Counted from the stretch's first letter, positions 31,225 to 39,077 are shown. The stretch is 50,203 bases of DNA from JACKLD01 sp049297695 (GCA_049297695.1 JBAQUT010000046.1:1-50203), one strand, 5' to 3'. The notes: generated from the sequence alone by a model not told the origin. Numbers and translations: made by a program.

Positions 31225-31364
31225 GACTCGGTTCTCCCTTGCGCCATTGTTATCCCCTTGCGGGTGGTTCAGAGGGGCTTATAGGGGGAAAAACATAGGA
31301 TTGCAAGGGTTTTGTACTGGCTATTTTCACCTCTTCTTTTATTTCATATTTACCTATCTCAACG

Positions 31365-31643
31365 TTACATCTCTGTTCGTGACGTCTTTTTATTACGGTT
31401 CCAGTAAAAATCTATGGAATTTTTCATTCTTTCAGAATCTTCAGGGGAGGCCAATTCCAAACATACGTTTTCCACCCCAAACACCTCATCAATACTTGGT
31501 TTTGATGGAAGAAGAGATGTATCAATAGATGTAAAACCGCAAACATCTTGATCTGGATGGATGCAACATGTAGATCCTTCGGCCAATCTTATACCGTTGA
31601 TACGCAGAGCCTTCTGAAAACCAGACTGTTCATCTTTTGGCAT
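31365..31643 (-). CDS. AT-rich orphan at the rpmD position, 92 residues
   Basis: I do not recognise it. It sits between rpsE and rplO, where rpmD (L30) normally lies, but it has no L30 motifs. It is acidic, contains three cysteines (CC at about 26-27 and C at about 35), and shows a predicted strand-helix pattern (VENVCLELASPEDSERMKNS). A terminator separates it from rpsE, and AGGAAAGG precedes its ATG with a TATATTATAG-type -10 upstream. It is strongly AT-rich compared with the flanking ribosomal genes. Confidence 0.75.
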   Translation of the reverse strand: MPKDEQSGFQKALRINGIRLAEGSTCCIHPDQDVCGFTSIDTSLLPSKPSIDEVFGVENVCLELASPEDSERMKNSIDFYWNRNKKTSRTEM

Positions 31644-31696
31644 TTTTTATCCTTTCCTATAATATACTTTTTTTGAGGATATCAGATCTATCCCAT

Positions 31697-31724
31697 ATAG
31701 AAAGCCCCCAGATAGGAGCTTTCT
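31697..31724 (-). terminator. Terminator after rpsE
   Basis: On the minus strand AGAAAGCTCC (31724-31715) pairs with GGGGCTTTCT (31708-31699) with one G-T pair. It begins 17 nt after the rpsE stop, ahead of the AT-rich orphan. Confidence 0.7.
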
Positions 31725-31741
31725 ATTCATTCACAGTCTGA

Positions 31742-32551
31742 TTAGTCCGCCTTCGGCGTTTCGGTAATGGCAGCTTTCATGCTGTCATTTTTGCTTACCG
31801 TCACCACTTTGGGGGCGGCAGGTTTGCGGTCTTCACGGGGTTTGCGGTCGCCATCGCGGCCACGGCCACCGTCACGTCCACCTTTGCCTTTGCTCTTGGC
31901 AGCGGCTTGGGCGGCTTTGCGGGCTTCTTTGGCCTTCAGGGCAGCTTCGTTCACTTCCTTCTGGTCGGTTTCGCCGCGTTTGGCTTCGGCGGCGTGCAAC
32001 GTTAAGGCCGTAATCTGAAGGCCACGCTTGGCGGCAATACCGCGGGGCGTTTCCATCTTTTTAAAGGCCTCAAACGTGGCTTGCACCATGTTGTAAGGGT
32101 TGGTGCTGCCCAAAGCCTTGGCGATGATATCTTTCATCCCCATCGCCTCAAATACGGCACGCATTGGGCCGCCTGCCACAATCCCCGTACCGGGCACGGC
32201 GGGCTTCAAAATCACGCGGGTGGCACCAAAGTTTGCGCGCACTTCGTGGTGAATGGTACGGCCTTGGCGCATGGGCACGCGCACCATGGCGCGTTTGGCT
32301 TCGTCGGTCGCTTTGCGCACGGCATCGGGCACTTCGCGGGCCTTGCCTTTACCAAAGCCAACGCGGCCGGCTTCGTCGCCAATCACCACCAGGGCACCAA
32401 ACGACATGCGGCGGCCACCTTTCACGGTTTTGGCAACGCGGCGTACGCCGATCAGTTTATCCACCATACCGCCGTTGTCACGGTCGTTTCCACCTTGACG
32501 GTTGTCGCGGTTGCCACCTTCGCGGCGGGAGTTGTTTTGCTGTTCGCTCAT
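31742..32551 (-). CDS. rpsE: Ribosomal protein S5 with long disordered extensions
   Basis: S5 is needed for decoding fidelity and the mRNA helicase activity of the ribosome. Core motifs are present: LIGVRRVAKTVKGGRRMSF, VGFGKGKAREVPDAVRKA and NPYNMVQATFEAF. The product has 269 residues against the usual 165-190. The N-terminal ~30 residues are Asn/Arg/Gly-rich. The C-terminal ~85 residues (KEARKAAQAAAKSKGKGGRD and beyond) are charged, low-complexity and probably disordered. No frameshift is needed. Confidence 0.97.
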   Translation of the reverse strand: MSEQQNNSRREGGNRDNRQGGNDRDNGGMVDKLIGVRRVAKTVKGGRRMSFGALVVIGDEAGRVGFGKGKAREVPDAVRKATDEAKRAMVRVPMRQGRTIHHEVRANFGATRVILKPAVPGTGIVAGGPMRAVFEAMGMKDIIAKALGSTNPYNMVQATFEAFKKMETPRGIAAKRGLQITALTLHAAEAKRGETDQKEVNEAALKAKEARKAAQAAAKSKGKGGRDGGRGRDGDRKPREDRKPAAPKVVTVSKNDSMKAAITETPKAD

Positions 32552-32571
32552 CTCAATCTCTTTCGTTGCGC

Positions 32572-32934
32572 TTAAAATTTCAGGCCTGCGGCGCGGGCGG
32601 CATCGGCCAGCACTTTCAAACGGCCGGTGAAGCGGTAGCTCCCACGGTCAAACATCACGTCGGAAATACCGGCTTTTTTGGCGCGTTCGCCAATGGTTTT
32701 GCCAATCACTTCGGCGGCCTTCATGCTACGGCCGTTGCCTGCCAGTTCCTTGCGGAGGGTTTTTTCCAGCGTGGTAGCCGAGACAACCGTTTTGCCTTGG
32801 GTATCGTCGATAATCTGCACGGCAATGTTCATGTTGCTGCGGTAAATGCTCATGCGCAGTTTGCCGGGGCTGTTGCGCTTCAGTTTGAAGCGTGTGCGGC
32901 GCGCGCGGCGCTGAGCACTAGATTCGTGGGCCAT
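32572..32934 (-). CDS. rplR: Ribosomal protein L18
   Basis: Binds 5S rRNA. The true start is the ATG at 32934 (AHESSAQRRARRTRFKLKR), with AAAGGA before it; the 26 residues upstream in the open frame do not belong to the family. LRMSIYRSNMNIAVQIIDD and the ending FDRGSYRFTGRLKVLADAAR are diagnostic. 120 residues is normal. Confidence 0.96.
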   Translation of the reverse strand: MAHESSAQRRARRTRFKLKRNSPGKLRMSIYRSNMNIAVQIIDDTQGKTVVSATTLEKTLRKELAGNGRSMKAAEVIGKTIGERAKKAGISDVMFDRGSYRFTGRLKVLADAARAAGLKF

Positions 32935-33080
32935 AGGGGCGTTCCTTTCTTGGTTGCGGCCCTCCTTCGCCAAAGCTTGAGAGGACTGACGTTGCCACGG
33001 TTTGGGACTCATCTCACCGACCCGTGGTGGGTGGCTTATGGCTTATTTAAAAGGGGTTTGCAAGGGGTTATCTGGAAAAG

Positions 33081-33449
33081 TTACTCAGATAAAGGCTCAA
33101 TCATATCCAACGACTCAACGTGAAATGGCTTCATCCAGTTTGAACCAACATGTTGAAAATCGAAATAACCTCGAGTATCTTTGCCATATTTATCTTTCAA
33201 AGCAGCGGGTTGAACTAATATTTGCAAAGGATTACCTTCTACTTTGACAACATGTAGAGGGATATCTGATAAGAAATAGAATTTCGTGGCAAAATCGTTC
33301 AAATACAAAGCTGTTGTAGAACTTAATGTTGTTCGAGTTTTTAATGCAAATATAGGTAATCCATCTAGATACGGGTTCGTGAGACCTTTTGTCGCATTAC
33401 AAATGGCTTGTTTCATTCCGTCCATTTCTTGGCGCAACGACTCATCCAT
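33081..33449 (-). CDS. AT-rich orphan between rplF and rplR, 122 residues
   Basis: I do not recognise it. It separates rplF from rplR, which are adjacent in nearly all bacteria. A terminator lies upstream, followed by a very AT-rich promoter-like region and a strong AAGGAG before the ATG. The product is soluble, with two blocks of strands (ALYLNDFATKFYFLSDIPLH and VVKVEGNPLQILVQPAAL), probably a small alpha/beta fold. No signal peptide. About 146 bp separate it from rplR, with no terminator seen there, so rplR and rpsE may depend on its promoter. Confidence 0.78.
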   Translation of the reverse strand: MDESLRQEMDGMKQAICNATKGLTNPYLDGLPIFALKTRTTLSSTTALYLNDFATKFYFLSDIPLHVVKVEGNPLQILVQPAALKDKYGKDTRGYFDFQHVGSNWMKPFHVESLDMIEPLSE

Positions 33450-33518
33450 CGGCTTTATCTCCTTATTACTTATTTCATATCATAAATACATAATATATAA
33501 AAACAATAAACTCGACAA

Positions 33519-33541
33519 CAAAAAAGGCCTTTCGGCCTTTT
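33519..33541 (-). terminator. Terminator directly after rplF
   Basis: On the minus strand AAAAGGCC-GAAA-GGCC is followed by a run of six T, starting 3 nt after the rplF stop codon. It should end the S10-proximal transcription unit. Confidence 0.88.
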
Positions 33542-33543
33542 CG

Positions 33544-34080
33544 TTATTTCTTCTTCCCTTCCTTCATAATAATACGCTCGGCAAGGTACTTCACACCCTT
33601 CCCTTTGAAGGGTTCGGGGCTGCGCTTGCTGCGTACCAGGGCGGCAAACTCACCCACGGCTTGTTTGTCCATGCCGCTGATGACGATGTCGGTTTGCTCT
33701 TTGCTTACTTCCACCTTAATCCCTTGGGGGATGTCGATGTTCACGGGGTGGCTGTAGCCCAATGCGATGTTCAGCTTGGTGCCTTGCAGGTTGGCGCGGT
33801 AACCCACACCCACCAGCTTCAGGGGGACGGTGTAACCTTGAGTGACACCATCCACCATGTTGCGCACCAAGGCGCGGGCGGTGCCCCAGGCAGGGCTCAG
33901 GGCGGGAGATTTACGGTCGGCCGTAAACACCACCTCTTTGCCTTCCACCTTGGCGCTAATTTCGGGCGGCAGCACTTGGCTGAGGTTGCCCTTGGGGCCG
34001 GTCACCTTCACGGTGCGGCCTTCCACAGCAACGGTCACGCCGCTGGGGATTTCAACTGGTTTTTTGCCTACGCGGGACAT
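33544..34080 (-). CDS. rplF: Ribosomal protein L6
   Basis: A large-subunit protein near the factor-binding site. MSRVGKKPVEIPSGVTVAVE, VKVTGPKGNLSQ, LVGVGYRANLQG, YSHPVNIDIPQGIKVEV and RSKRSPEPFKGKGVKY are all present; 178 residues is normal. It starts 13 nt after the small orphan gene that follows rpsH. GGAGG precedes its ATG. Confidence 0.98.
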   Translation of the reverse strand: MSRVGKKPVEIPSGVTVAVEGRTVKVTGPKGNLSQVLPPEISAKVEGKEVVFTADRKSPALSPAWGTARALVRNMVDGVTQGYTVPLKLVGVGYRANLQGTKLNIALGYSHPVNIDIPQGIKVEVSKEQTDIVISGMDKQAVGEFAALVRSKRSPEPFKGKGVKYLAERIIMKEGKKK

Positions 34081-34093
34081 AAATATTGTCCTC

Positions 34094-34291
34094 CTATCTT
34101 AATTCTTTAACAGTTCCAGGGTCATTAGGATAGTTCACGATTGCGCCTTTATCAGACTCAAAAATAACTTCCGATGTACCGCCGTCTACACTCAATATTG
34201 TTGCGCCTGCGGCTTGGAGCGTCAGAACAAGTTTCTGAATCCCCTCACGTTTCATGTGCTCATATGGAGTGTGGGCGCTGTAACGTTGCAT
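34094..34291 (-). CDS. Small orphan between rpsH and rplF, 65 residues
   Basis: I do not recognise it. Its ATG lies one base after the rpsH stop (TAA-C-ATG) and its stop is 13 nt before rplF, so it is locked into the operon and probably translated by coupling. The peptide has a basic helical first half (EHMKREGIQKLVLTLQAAGA) and then two short strands (TILSVDGG, SEVIFESDKGAIVNY). It is more AT-rich than its neighbours. rpsH and rplF are normally adjacent. Confidence 0.75.
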   Translation of the reverse strand: MQRYSAHTPYEHMKREGIQKLVLTLQAAGATILSVDGGTSEVIFESDKGAIVNYPNDPGTVKELR

Positions 34292-34292
34292 G

Positions 34293-34694
34293 TTAGCTCA
34301 CCAAGCCAATCACTTCACCACCCACATTCAGTTCGCGGGCTTTGGTGTCGCTCATGACGCCTTTGCTGGTTGATACGATGGTGATGCCGAGGCCGTTTTT
34401 CACCAGGGGGATTTCAGCTTTGCTGGAATACACGCGGCGACCGGGCTTAGAAACACGGGAGAGCTGAATGATCACAGGTTGGCCTTGGTGATACTTCAAA
34501 TCCACCACAATTTGCTTGTGGCCGGTTTGGGCGTCGTCTTGCTCGGTCCAGCCGGTCAGGTAGCCTTCGGCCACCAGCACGTCCAGCACAGCTTTTTTCA
34601 TGCTGCTGGCAGGTACAAGTACTTGTTTGTGATGCTGTTTCAGGCCGTTCTTCAGGCGGGCGAACATGTCAGAGATGGGATCGGTCATAGTCAT
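34293..34694 (-). CDS. rpsH: Ribosomal protein S8
   Basis: A primary 16S rRNA binder and, in enterobacteria, the translational repressor of the spc operon. TDPISDMFARLKNGLKQHHK, VSKPGRRVYSSKAEIPLVKN and GLGITIVSTSKGVMSDTKA identify it; 133 residues. The first of two nearby ATG codons has AAGGA well spaced. Confidence 0.98.
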   Translation of the reverse strand: MTMTDPISDMFARLKNGLKQHHKQVLVPASSMKKAVLDVLVAEGYLTGWTEQDDAQTGHKQIVVDLKYHQGQPVIIQLSRVSKPGRRVYSSKAEIPLVKNGLGITIVSTSKGVMSDTKARELNVGGEVIGLVS

Positions 34695-34709
34695 GGGTAA
34701 ATCCTTTCC

Positions 34710-35015
34710 TTACCAGCTGGCCTTGCGGAGGCCGGGGAGAACACCCTCGACCACCATGCGGCGGATTTCGTTACGGCACAAGCCAAGCTTGCTGTACACG
34801 CCACGGGGGCGGCCGGTGGTTTGGCAGCGGCTGCGCAACTTCACGTAGCTGCCGTTGCGGTCCATACCGTTCAGCTTGTCGCGGGCCGCAAGGCGGTCTT
34901 CGTAGCTGGTGCCGGCGTTTTTAATGATGGCTTTCAGGGCCTCGCGCTTGGCGTCATCGCGGGCAACAACGTGCTCGCGTTTGGCTTGGCGGTTCAATAC
35001 ACAGGTTTTGGCCAT
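34710..35015 (-). CDS. rpsN: Ribosomal protein S14 (zinc-free long form)
   Basis: 101 residues of the long type without zinc cysteines. REHVVARDDAKREALKAII, RNGSYVKLRSRCQTTGRPRG and the end VLPGLRKASW are diagnostic. It follows rplE by 2 nt. Confidence 0.98.
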   Translation of the reverse strand: MAKTCVLNRQAKREHVVARDDAKREALKAIIKNAGTSYEDRLAARDKLNGMDRNGSYVKLRSRCQTTGRPRGVYSKLGLCRNEIRRMVVEGVLPGLRKASW

Positions 35016-35017
35016 GG

Positions 35018-35704
35018 TTAAGCCTCCTTCTTAGCTTGTTGGCGGGCCTTTTTAAAGGGCATGCCGAATTCGGTCAGCAACACGCGGGCTTCGTTGTCGG
35101 TTTTGGCCGTGGTGCAGATAATCACGTCCATACCGCGCACGCCGTCGGTTTTATCAAAGTCGATTTCTTGGAAGATAATCTGTTCTTTGATCCCCATGGC
35201 GAAGTTACCACGGCCATCAAACGTACGGCTGCTCAAGCCATCAAAGTCGCGCACGCGGGGGAGCGCGATGGTGATGAGACGGTCGAGGAACTCGTACATC
35301 CGGCGGCCACGCAGGGTTACTTTGCAACCAATGGCCATACCTTCACGCAGGCCGTAATTGCTGATGCTCTTGCGGGCGTAGGTAATCACAGGTTGCTGAC
35401 CGGCGATGAGGCGCATATCGGCCACGGCGGCGTCCAGCAGTTTTTTATCTTGGCTTGCACGACCCACACCCATGTTCAACACGATTTTGGTGAGGCGGGG
35501 AGCCATGAAGTCGTTGCTGTACTTGAAGTCCTTCATCATTTTGGGTTTGATGGACTTTTTGTACATGTCGGCCATACGGGGGGTGTAATCGGCCCCCAAT
35601 TCAATGGCAACCGCAGCTTCTTTCGGAGCTTTGGTGGCAACCGCTTTAACAGCTTTGTCGGCTTTTGGGGCCTTTGCTGCAGCGGGTTTTGCTTTATCAA
35701 CCAT
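35018..35704 (-). CDS. rplE: Ribosomal protein L5 with N-terminal Lys/Ala extension
   Basis: Binds 5S rRNA and bridges to the small subunit. The core begins around residue 45 (MYKKSIKPKMMKDFKYSND). KIVLNMGVGRASQDKKLLDA, GLREGMAIGCKVTLRGRRMY and GMDVIICTTAKTDNEARVLL are typical. The product has 228 residues against ~180. The first ~40 residues (KAKPAAAKAPKADKAVKAV) are an added low-complexity tail. AAGGAGG 9 nt before the first ATG shows the extension is translated. Confidence 0.97.
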   Translation of the reverse strand: MVDKAKPAAAKAPKADKAVKAVATKAPKEAAVAIELGADYTPRMADMYKKSIKPKMMKDFKYSNDFMAPRLTKIVLNMGVGRASQDKKLLDAAVADMRLIAGQQPVITYARKSISNYGLREGMAIGCKVTLRGRRMYEFLDRLITIALPRVRDFDGLSSRTFDGRGNFAMGIKEQIIFQEIDFDKTDGVRGMDVIICTTAKTDNEARVLLTEFGMPFKKARQQAKKEA

Positions 35705-35718
35705 AACCAGTATCCTCC

Positions 35719-36117
35719 TTATTTCTTGGACTTAGTTTTGGGTTTAGCGCTCTTGACGGCTGCGCTTTTGGCCTTAGAAACAGTGTCCAGCTCGGTTCCG
35801 CTGGCCTTGGCCACGCGGACTTTGGAACCATCGTCCTTCACCTTGATGCCGATTTTGGTCGGCTTGCCGGTTTTGGGATCTTTGAGCATCACGTTGGAAA
35901 CGGCGATGCTGGCTTCCTTTTGCATTTTGCCGGGTTCGCGGTTTAAACGGATCGCGTCCTTTTGGCTGATATGCTTGGTAACCATGTTCACGCCTTCGAC
36001 GTACACGCGCTGGGTGGCGGTGACGACTTCGCGGATTTTACCCACAAGGCCTTTGCTTTTGCCAGTGATGACAATCACTTCATCGCCGCGTTTCAGTTTG
36101 GAATTCAAAGTAGCCAT
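35719..36117 (-). CDS. rplX: Ribosomal protein L24 with C-terminal extension
   Basis: An assembly initiator protein. KLKRGDEVIVITGKSKGLVG (KOW motif) and VEGVNMVTKHI are diagnostic. 132 residues against ~105; the tail (VSKAKSAAVKSAKPKTKSKK) is lysine-rich. Its ATG overlaps the rplN stop as TAATG. Confidence 0.97.
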   Translation of the reverse strand: MATLNSKLKRGDEVIVITGKSKGLVGKIREVVTATQRVYVEGVNMVTKHISQKDAIRLNREPGKMQKEASIAVSNVMLKDPKTGKPTKIGIKVKDDGSKVRVAKASGTELDTVSKAKSAAVKSAKPKTKSKK

Positions 36118-36482
36118 TAGAGAACCTCCGGAGCCAAAGATACGATTTTCATGTAGTCGGCGCGCAGTTCGCGGGGAACGGGGCCAAAGATACGGGTACC
36201 AATGGGCTCGCCCTTGGCGTCAATCAGCACGGCGGCGTTGGTATCAAAGCGGATGGCGGTACCATCGGCGCGGCGCACTTCTTTGGCGGTACGTACCACC
36301 ACGGCCTTGTGCACGGCACCTTTTTTCACCTTGCCCTTGGGCAACGCTTTTTTGATGCTGACCACGATGATATCGCCCACGGCCGCATAGCGACGGTGGC
36401 TACCACCCAAAACTTTAATGCACATCACCTCTTGGGCGCCGGAGTTATCGGCAACCTGGAGGCGGGTTTCTTGTTGAATCAT
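36117..36482 (-). CDS. rplN: Ribosomal protein L14
   Basis: Forms bridges with the small subunit. MIQQETRLQVADNSGAQEVM, DIIVVSIKKALPKGKVKKG and the ending MKIVSLAPEVL are invariant; 121 residues. Coupled to rplX by a one-base overlap (TAATG). Confidence 0.98.
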   Translation of the reverse strand: MIQQETRLQVADNSGAQEVMCIKVLGGSHRRYAAVGDIIVVSIKKALPKGKVKKGAVHKAVVVRTAKEVRRADGTAIRFDTNAAVLIDAKGEPIGTRIFGPVPRELRADYMKIVSLAPEVL

Positions 36483-36504
36483 CGCAGTATCCTTTCAATC
36501 AGAC

Positions 36505-36804
36505 TTACGCTGAGGGTTGTTCGGTAACAGCTACATCGCTGGCGCTGTCGGTAATCTGTTCGCCAGCCTTGGCCACAACCTTCAACAGCTCAAAGCGTTT
36601 GAGGGCGGACTTGGGCGGGCATTCCACGATTTGAACCACATCGCCCATTTGTGCGGTGGTGTTTTCGTCGTGGGCATGGAACTTTTTGCTACCGCGCATG
36701 GTTTTACCATAAATCGGGTGGCGGGTGGTGGTGTCGGTGCGCACCACGATGGTTTTGGCGGACTTGGTGGAAACGACAGTACCTTGGAGAATACGGCGTG
36801 GCAT
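36505..36804 (-). CDS. rpsQ: Ribosomal protein S17 (C-terminally extended)
   Basis: A 16S-binding OB-fold protein. MPRRILQGTVVSTKSAKTIV, HPIYGKTMRGSKKFHAHDE and GDVVQIVECPPKSALKRFEL are typical. 99 residues against ~80; the last ~15 residues are an added, rather acidic tail. Confidence 0.97.
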   Translation of the reverse strand: MPRRILQGTVVSTKSAKTIVVRTDTTTRHPIYGKTMRGSKKFHAHDENTTAQMGDVVQIVECPPKSALKRFELLKVVAKAGEQITDSASDVAVTEQPSA

Positions 36805-36806
36805 GG

Positions 36807-37016
36807 TTATTTGCTCCCCTTGGTAGCGGATTGAGCCACATTGACGATGGCGGTGTGCACCATGGCGATGGCCTTGCGGACCTCGCGCCAGCGGGTGGGT
36901 TTTTCCAGTTGACCGGCGGCTTTTTGGAAGCGCAGGTTCATTTGCTCTTTGCGCAGTTGAATGAGCTGGTCATTCAGCTGGGCGGCAGATTTTGAGGCAA
37001 GTTCAGCGTATTTCAT
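36807..37016 (-). CDS. rpmC: Ribosomal protein L29
   Basis: Sits at the exit tunnel. Two-helix protein with LNDQLIQLRKEQMNLRFQKA as the signature; 69 residues. Two bases separate its stop from the rpsQ ATG. Confidence 0.95.
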   Translation of the reverse strand: MKYAELASKSAAQLNDQLIQLRKEQMNLRFQKAAGQLEKPTRWREVRKAIAMVHTAIVNVAQSATKGSK

Positions 37017-37026
37017 CGTTTTCTCC

Positions 37027-37443
37027 TTACGCGCCGTGGTGGCGAGCCACCATCTTCGTTTTTACCGACAATTTCATGGCGGCCAAGCGGAAGGCTTCCT
37101 TCGCTTGGGCTTCGGTGACACCGGCCATTTCGAACAAAATGCGGCCAGGCTTCACGCGGCACACGTAGTATTCCAAACCACCCTTCCCGCTTCCCATCCG
37201 TACTTCGGCGGGTTTTTTGGTGACGGGAATATCGGGAAACATCAAAACCCATACGCGGCCACCACGGGATACGGAACGGGTCATGGCACGGCGTGCAGAT
37301 TCGATTTCGCGGGCGGTTACGCGGTTTGGCTCAATGGCTTTCAGGCCGTATTCGCCAAAGCTCACCTCGGTACCGCCTTTGGCGTTACCTTTGATTTTGC
37401 CCTTAAACGCCTTGCGGAATTTGGTGCGGGACGGTTGCAACAT
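37027..37443 (-). CDS. rplP: Ribosomal protein L16
   Basis: Contacts the A-site tRNA. MLQPSRTKFRKAFKGKIKG, AIEPNRVTAREIESARRAMT, MGSGKGGLEYYVCRVKPG and the C-terminal AMKLSVKTKMV match the family; 138 residues. Confidence 0.98.
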   Translation of the reverse strand: MLQPSRTKFRKAFKGKIKGNAKGGTEVSFGEYGLKAIEPNRVTAREIESARRAMTRSVSRGGRVWVLMFPDIPVTKKPAEVRMGSGKGGLEYYVCRVKPGRILFEMAGVTEAQAKEAFRLAAMKLSVKTKMVARHHGA

Positions 37444-37469
37444 GGTATTTTCTCCTAATCCTCTGGCGT

Positions 37470-38123
37470 TTACTGCACTTGGCTTGTGTAGTCAATGGCG
37501 TATTTTTCGCCATGGTTCACCCACACTTGAACACCAATTTTACCATACGTGGTATGGGCCTCGGCAAAGCCGAAATCAATATCCGCGCGGAGCGTGTGCA
37601 ACGGCAGACTGCCTTCAATAGCCCATTCGGTACGGGCAATTTCGGCGCCGTTCAAACGGCCGGATACACGAACCTTCACACCTTTCACACCGTTTTGCAT
37701 GGCGTTTTGCAACGCACGCTTGCTGGCGCGGCGGTAGGCGATGCGGCGTTCCAGCTGGCCGGCAATACTGTCGGCAATCAGTTGGGCGTCGGCATCGGGC
37801 TTGCGGATTTCCACAATGTTCAAAACCACTTCGCTTTTGCTCAAGGCTTGCAGGGCTTTGCGCAGCGTTTCAATATCCGCACCTTTTTTCCCGATGATAA
37901 CACCCGGACGGCTGGTGTGGATGAACACGCGACATTTGCGGTTGGGGCGCTCAATCACAATACGGGCCACGTTGGACTGTTTGCCCAGCTTTTTCATCAA
38001 AAAGCCGCGGATGGCCACGTCTTCTTTGACTTGGGCGGCGTAATCGTGGTTGGCAAACCACAGGCTGCTCCAGTTACGGTTGATGCCCAAACGCAACGAG
38101 GTTGGTTTAATCTTCTGACCCAT
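37470..38123 (-). CDS. rpsC: Ribosomal protein S3
   Basis: Forms part of the mRNA entry tunnel and holds a KH domain. MGQKIKPTSLRLGINRNWSS, SRPGVIIGKKGADIETLRKA (KH GxxG loop) and RVSGRLNGAEIARTEW are diagnostic; 217 residues. Its ATG overlaps the stop of the small upstream orphan (TAATG), where one would expect rplV. Confidence 0.98.
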   Translation of the reverse strand: MGQKIKPTSLRLGINRNWSSLWFANHDYAAQVKEDVAIRGFLMKKLGKQSNVARIVIERPNRKCRVFIHTSRPGVIIGKKGADIETLRKALQALSKSEVVLNIVEIRKPDADAQLIADSIAGQLERRIAYRRASKRALQNAMQNGVKGVKVRVSGRLNGAEIARTEWAIEGSLPLHTLRADIDFGFAEAHTTYGKIGVQVWVNHGEKYAIDYTSQVQ

Positions 38124-38332
38124 TAGCGTTGTCCTCCCGTTGAAAAGTTCTTGGCGTTTTCTATACGTACATTTTGACCATCTTTATCGACTGTCAAAAC
38201 CTGCGTGAGCGGCCCTGCAAGGTTTATATCCGTCAAAATCGTTCCCACAGCGCGGCGAGCAATTTCATCGGCAGGATGGGAGACAATAATAGGGTTAGCC
38301 GCTGGGCTTGGAGAAATATGATAGGTTGTCAT
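38123..38332 (-). CDS. Small orphan precisely inserted between rplV and rpsC, 69 residues
   Basis: I do not recognise it. Its ATG overlaps the rplV stop by one base (TAATG) and its own stop overlaps the rpsC ATG in the same way (TAATG). Both couplings are perfect, as if a gene had been inserted without disturbing an ancestral rplV-TAATG-rpsC junction. The peptide is soluble and probably alpha/beta: PADEIARRAVGTILTDINLA, then LTQVLTVDKDGQNVRIENA. No signal peptide. It should be made in step with ribosomal proteins. Confidence 0.78.
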   Translation of the reverse strand: MTTYHISPSPAANPIIVSHPADEIARRAVGTILTDINLAGPLTQVLTVDKDGQNVRIENAKNFSTGGQR

Positions 38333-38760
38333 TACTTCCCCTCCCCTTCAGCTTTTTTAGCTTTGGGTGCGGGTTTTTCCACAACCACGGGTTCGCGCTC
38401 GGCCACCACAATCGTCAGGTGGCAACGGGGCTTCAAAATGGCAGCGCTGCGGCCACGGCCACGGGCGGAAAACCGCTTCATGACAATGCCTTTGTCGGCA
38501 TAGGCATGGGCTACCACCAGTTTGTCCACGTTCAGGCTGTGGTTGTTGGCGGCGTTGGCAATGGCAGAGAGCAGCACCTTGCGGGCGGGCTCGGCCAGGC
38601 GGCGGCGGCAGAATTGCAGGGCGTTGAGGGCTTGCTCGACGGGTTTACCACGAATCAGCTCCAACACCAGTTGGGCTTTTTGCGTGCTGCCTTTCACACC
38701 TTTCGCGCTTGCCATCGCTTCGTTGGTGGCAATACGGCGGGGGTTTGCTTGTTGGCTCAT
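38332..38760 (-). CDS. rplV: Ribosomal protein L22 with Lys/Ala-rich tail
   Basis: Lines the exit tunnel. VKGSTQKAQLVLELIRGKPV, ALNALQFCRRRLAEPARKVL and RFSARGRGRSAAILKPRCHL identify it. 142 residues against ~110-130; the tail (PAPKAKKAEGEGK) is extra. Coupled to the following orphan. Confidence 0.97.
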   Translation of the reverse strand: MSQQANPRRIATNEAMASAKGVKGSTQKAQLVLELIRGKPVEQALNALQFCRRRLAEPARKVLLSAIANAANNHSLNVDKLVVAHAYADKGIVMKRFSARGRGRSAAILKPRCHLTIVVAEREPVVVEKPAPKAKKAEGEGK

Positions 38761-38771
38761 ACCTCAGCTCC

Positions 38772-39062
38772 TTATTTCTTGGCCGGTTCGGCTTTGGCCG
38801 ATTTTTCCGGGTGTCCGTTAAATGTACGGGTTGCGGCGAATTCGCCAAACTTCATGCCCACCATGTCATCGTTCACCAACACGGGAATGTGTTTGTGACC
38901 GTTGTGCACGGCAAACGTGATTCCTACCATTTCGGGCAGGATGGTGCTGCGGCGCGACCATGTTTTGATAACTTCTTTTTTGCCGCCGGACTTACCAGCT
39001 TTGGCCACCTTTTTCATCAGGTGGTGATCGGCAAAAGGACCTTTACGAATACTGCGAGACAT
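38772..39062 (-). CDS. rpsS: Ribosomal protein S19
   Basis: Binds 16S rRNA in the head with S13. MSRSIRKGPFADHHLMKKV, IKTWSRRSTILPEMVGITF and GHKHIPVLVNDDMVGMKFGE are invariant; 96 residues with a short basic tail. Confidence 0.98.
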   Translation of the reverse strand: MSRSIRKGPFADHHLMKKVAKAGKSGGKKEVIKTWSRRSTILPEMVGITFAVHNGHKHIPVLVNDDMVGMKFGEFAATRTFNGHPEKSAKAEPAKK

Positions 39063-39077
39063 CTGTCATATCCTTCC

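Noticed and set aside
35036..36355. 439-codon plus-strand frame across rplE-rplX-rplN
   Set aside because: Shadow of three unmistakable ribosomal genes on the other strand.
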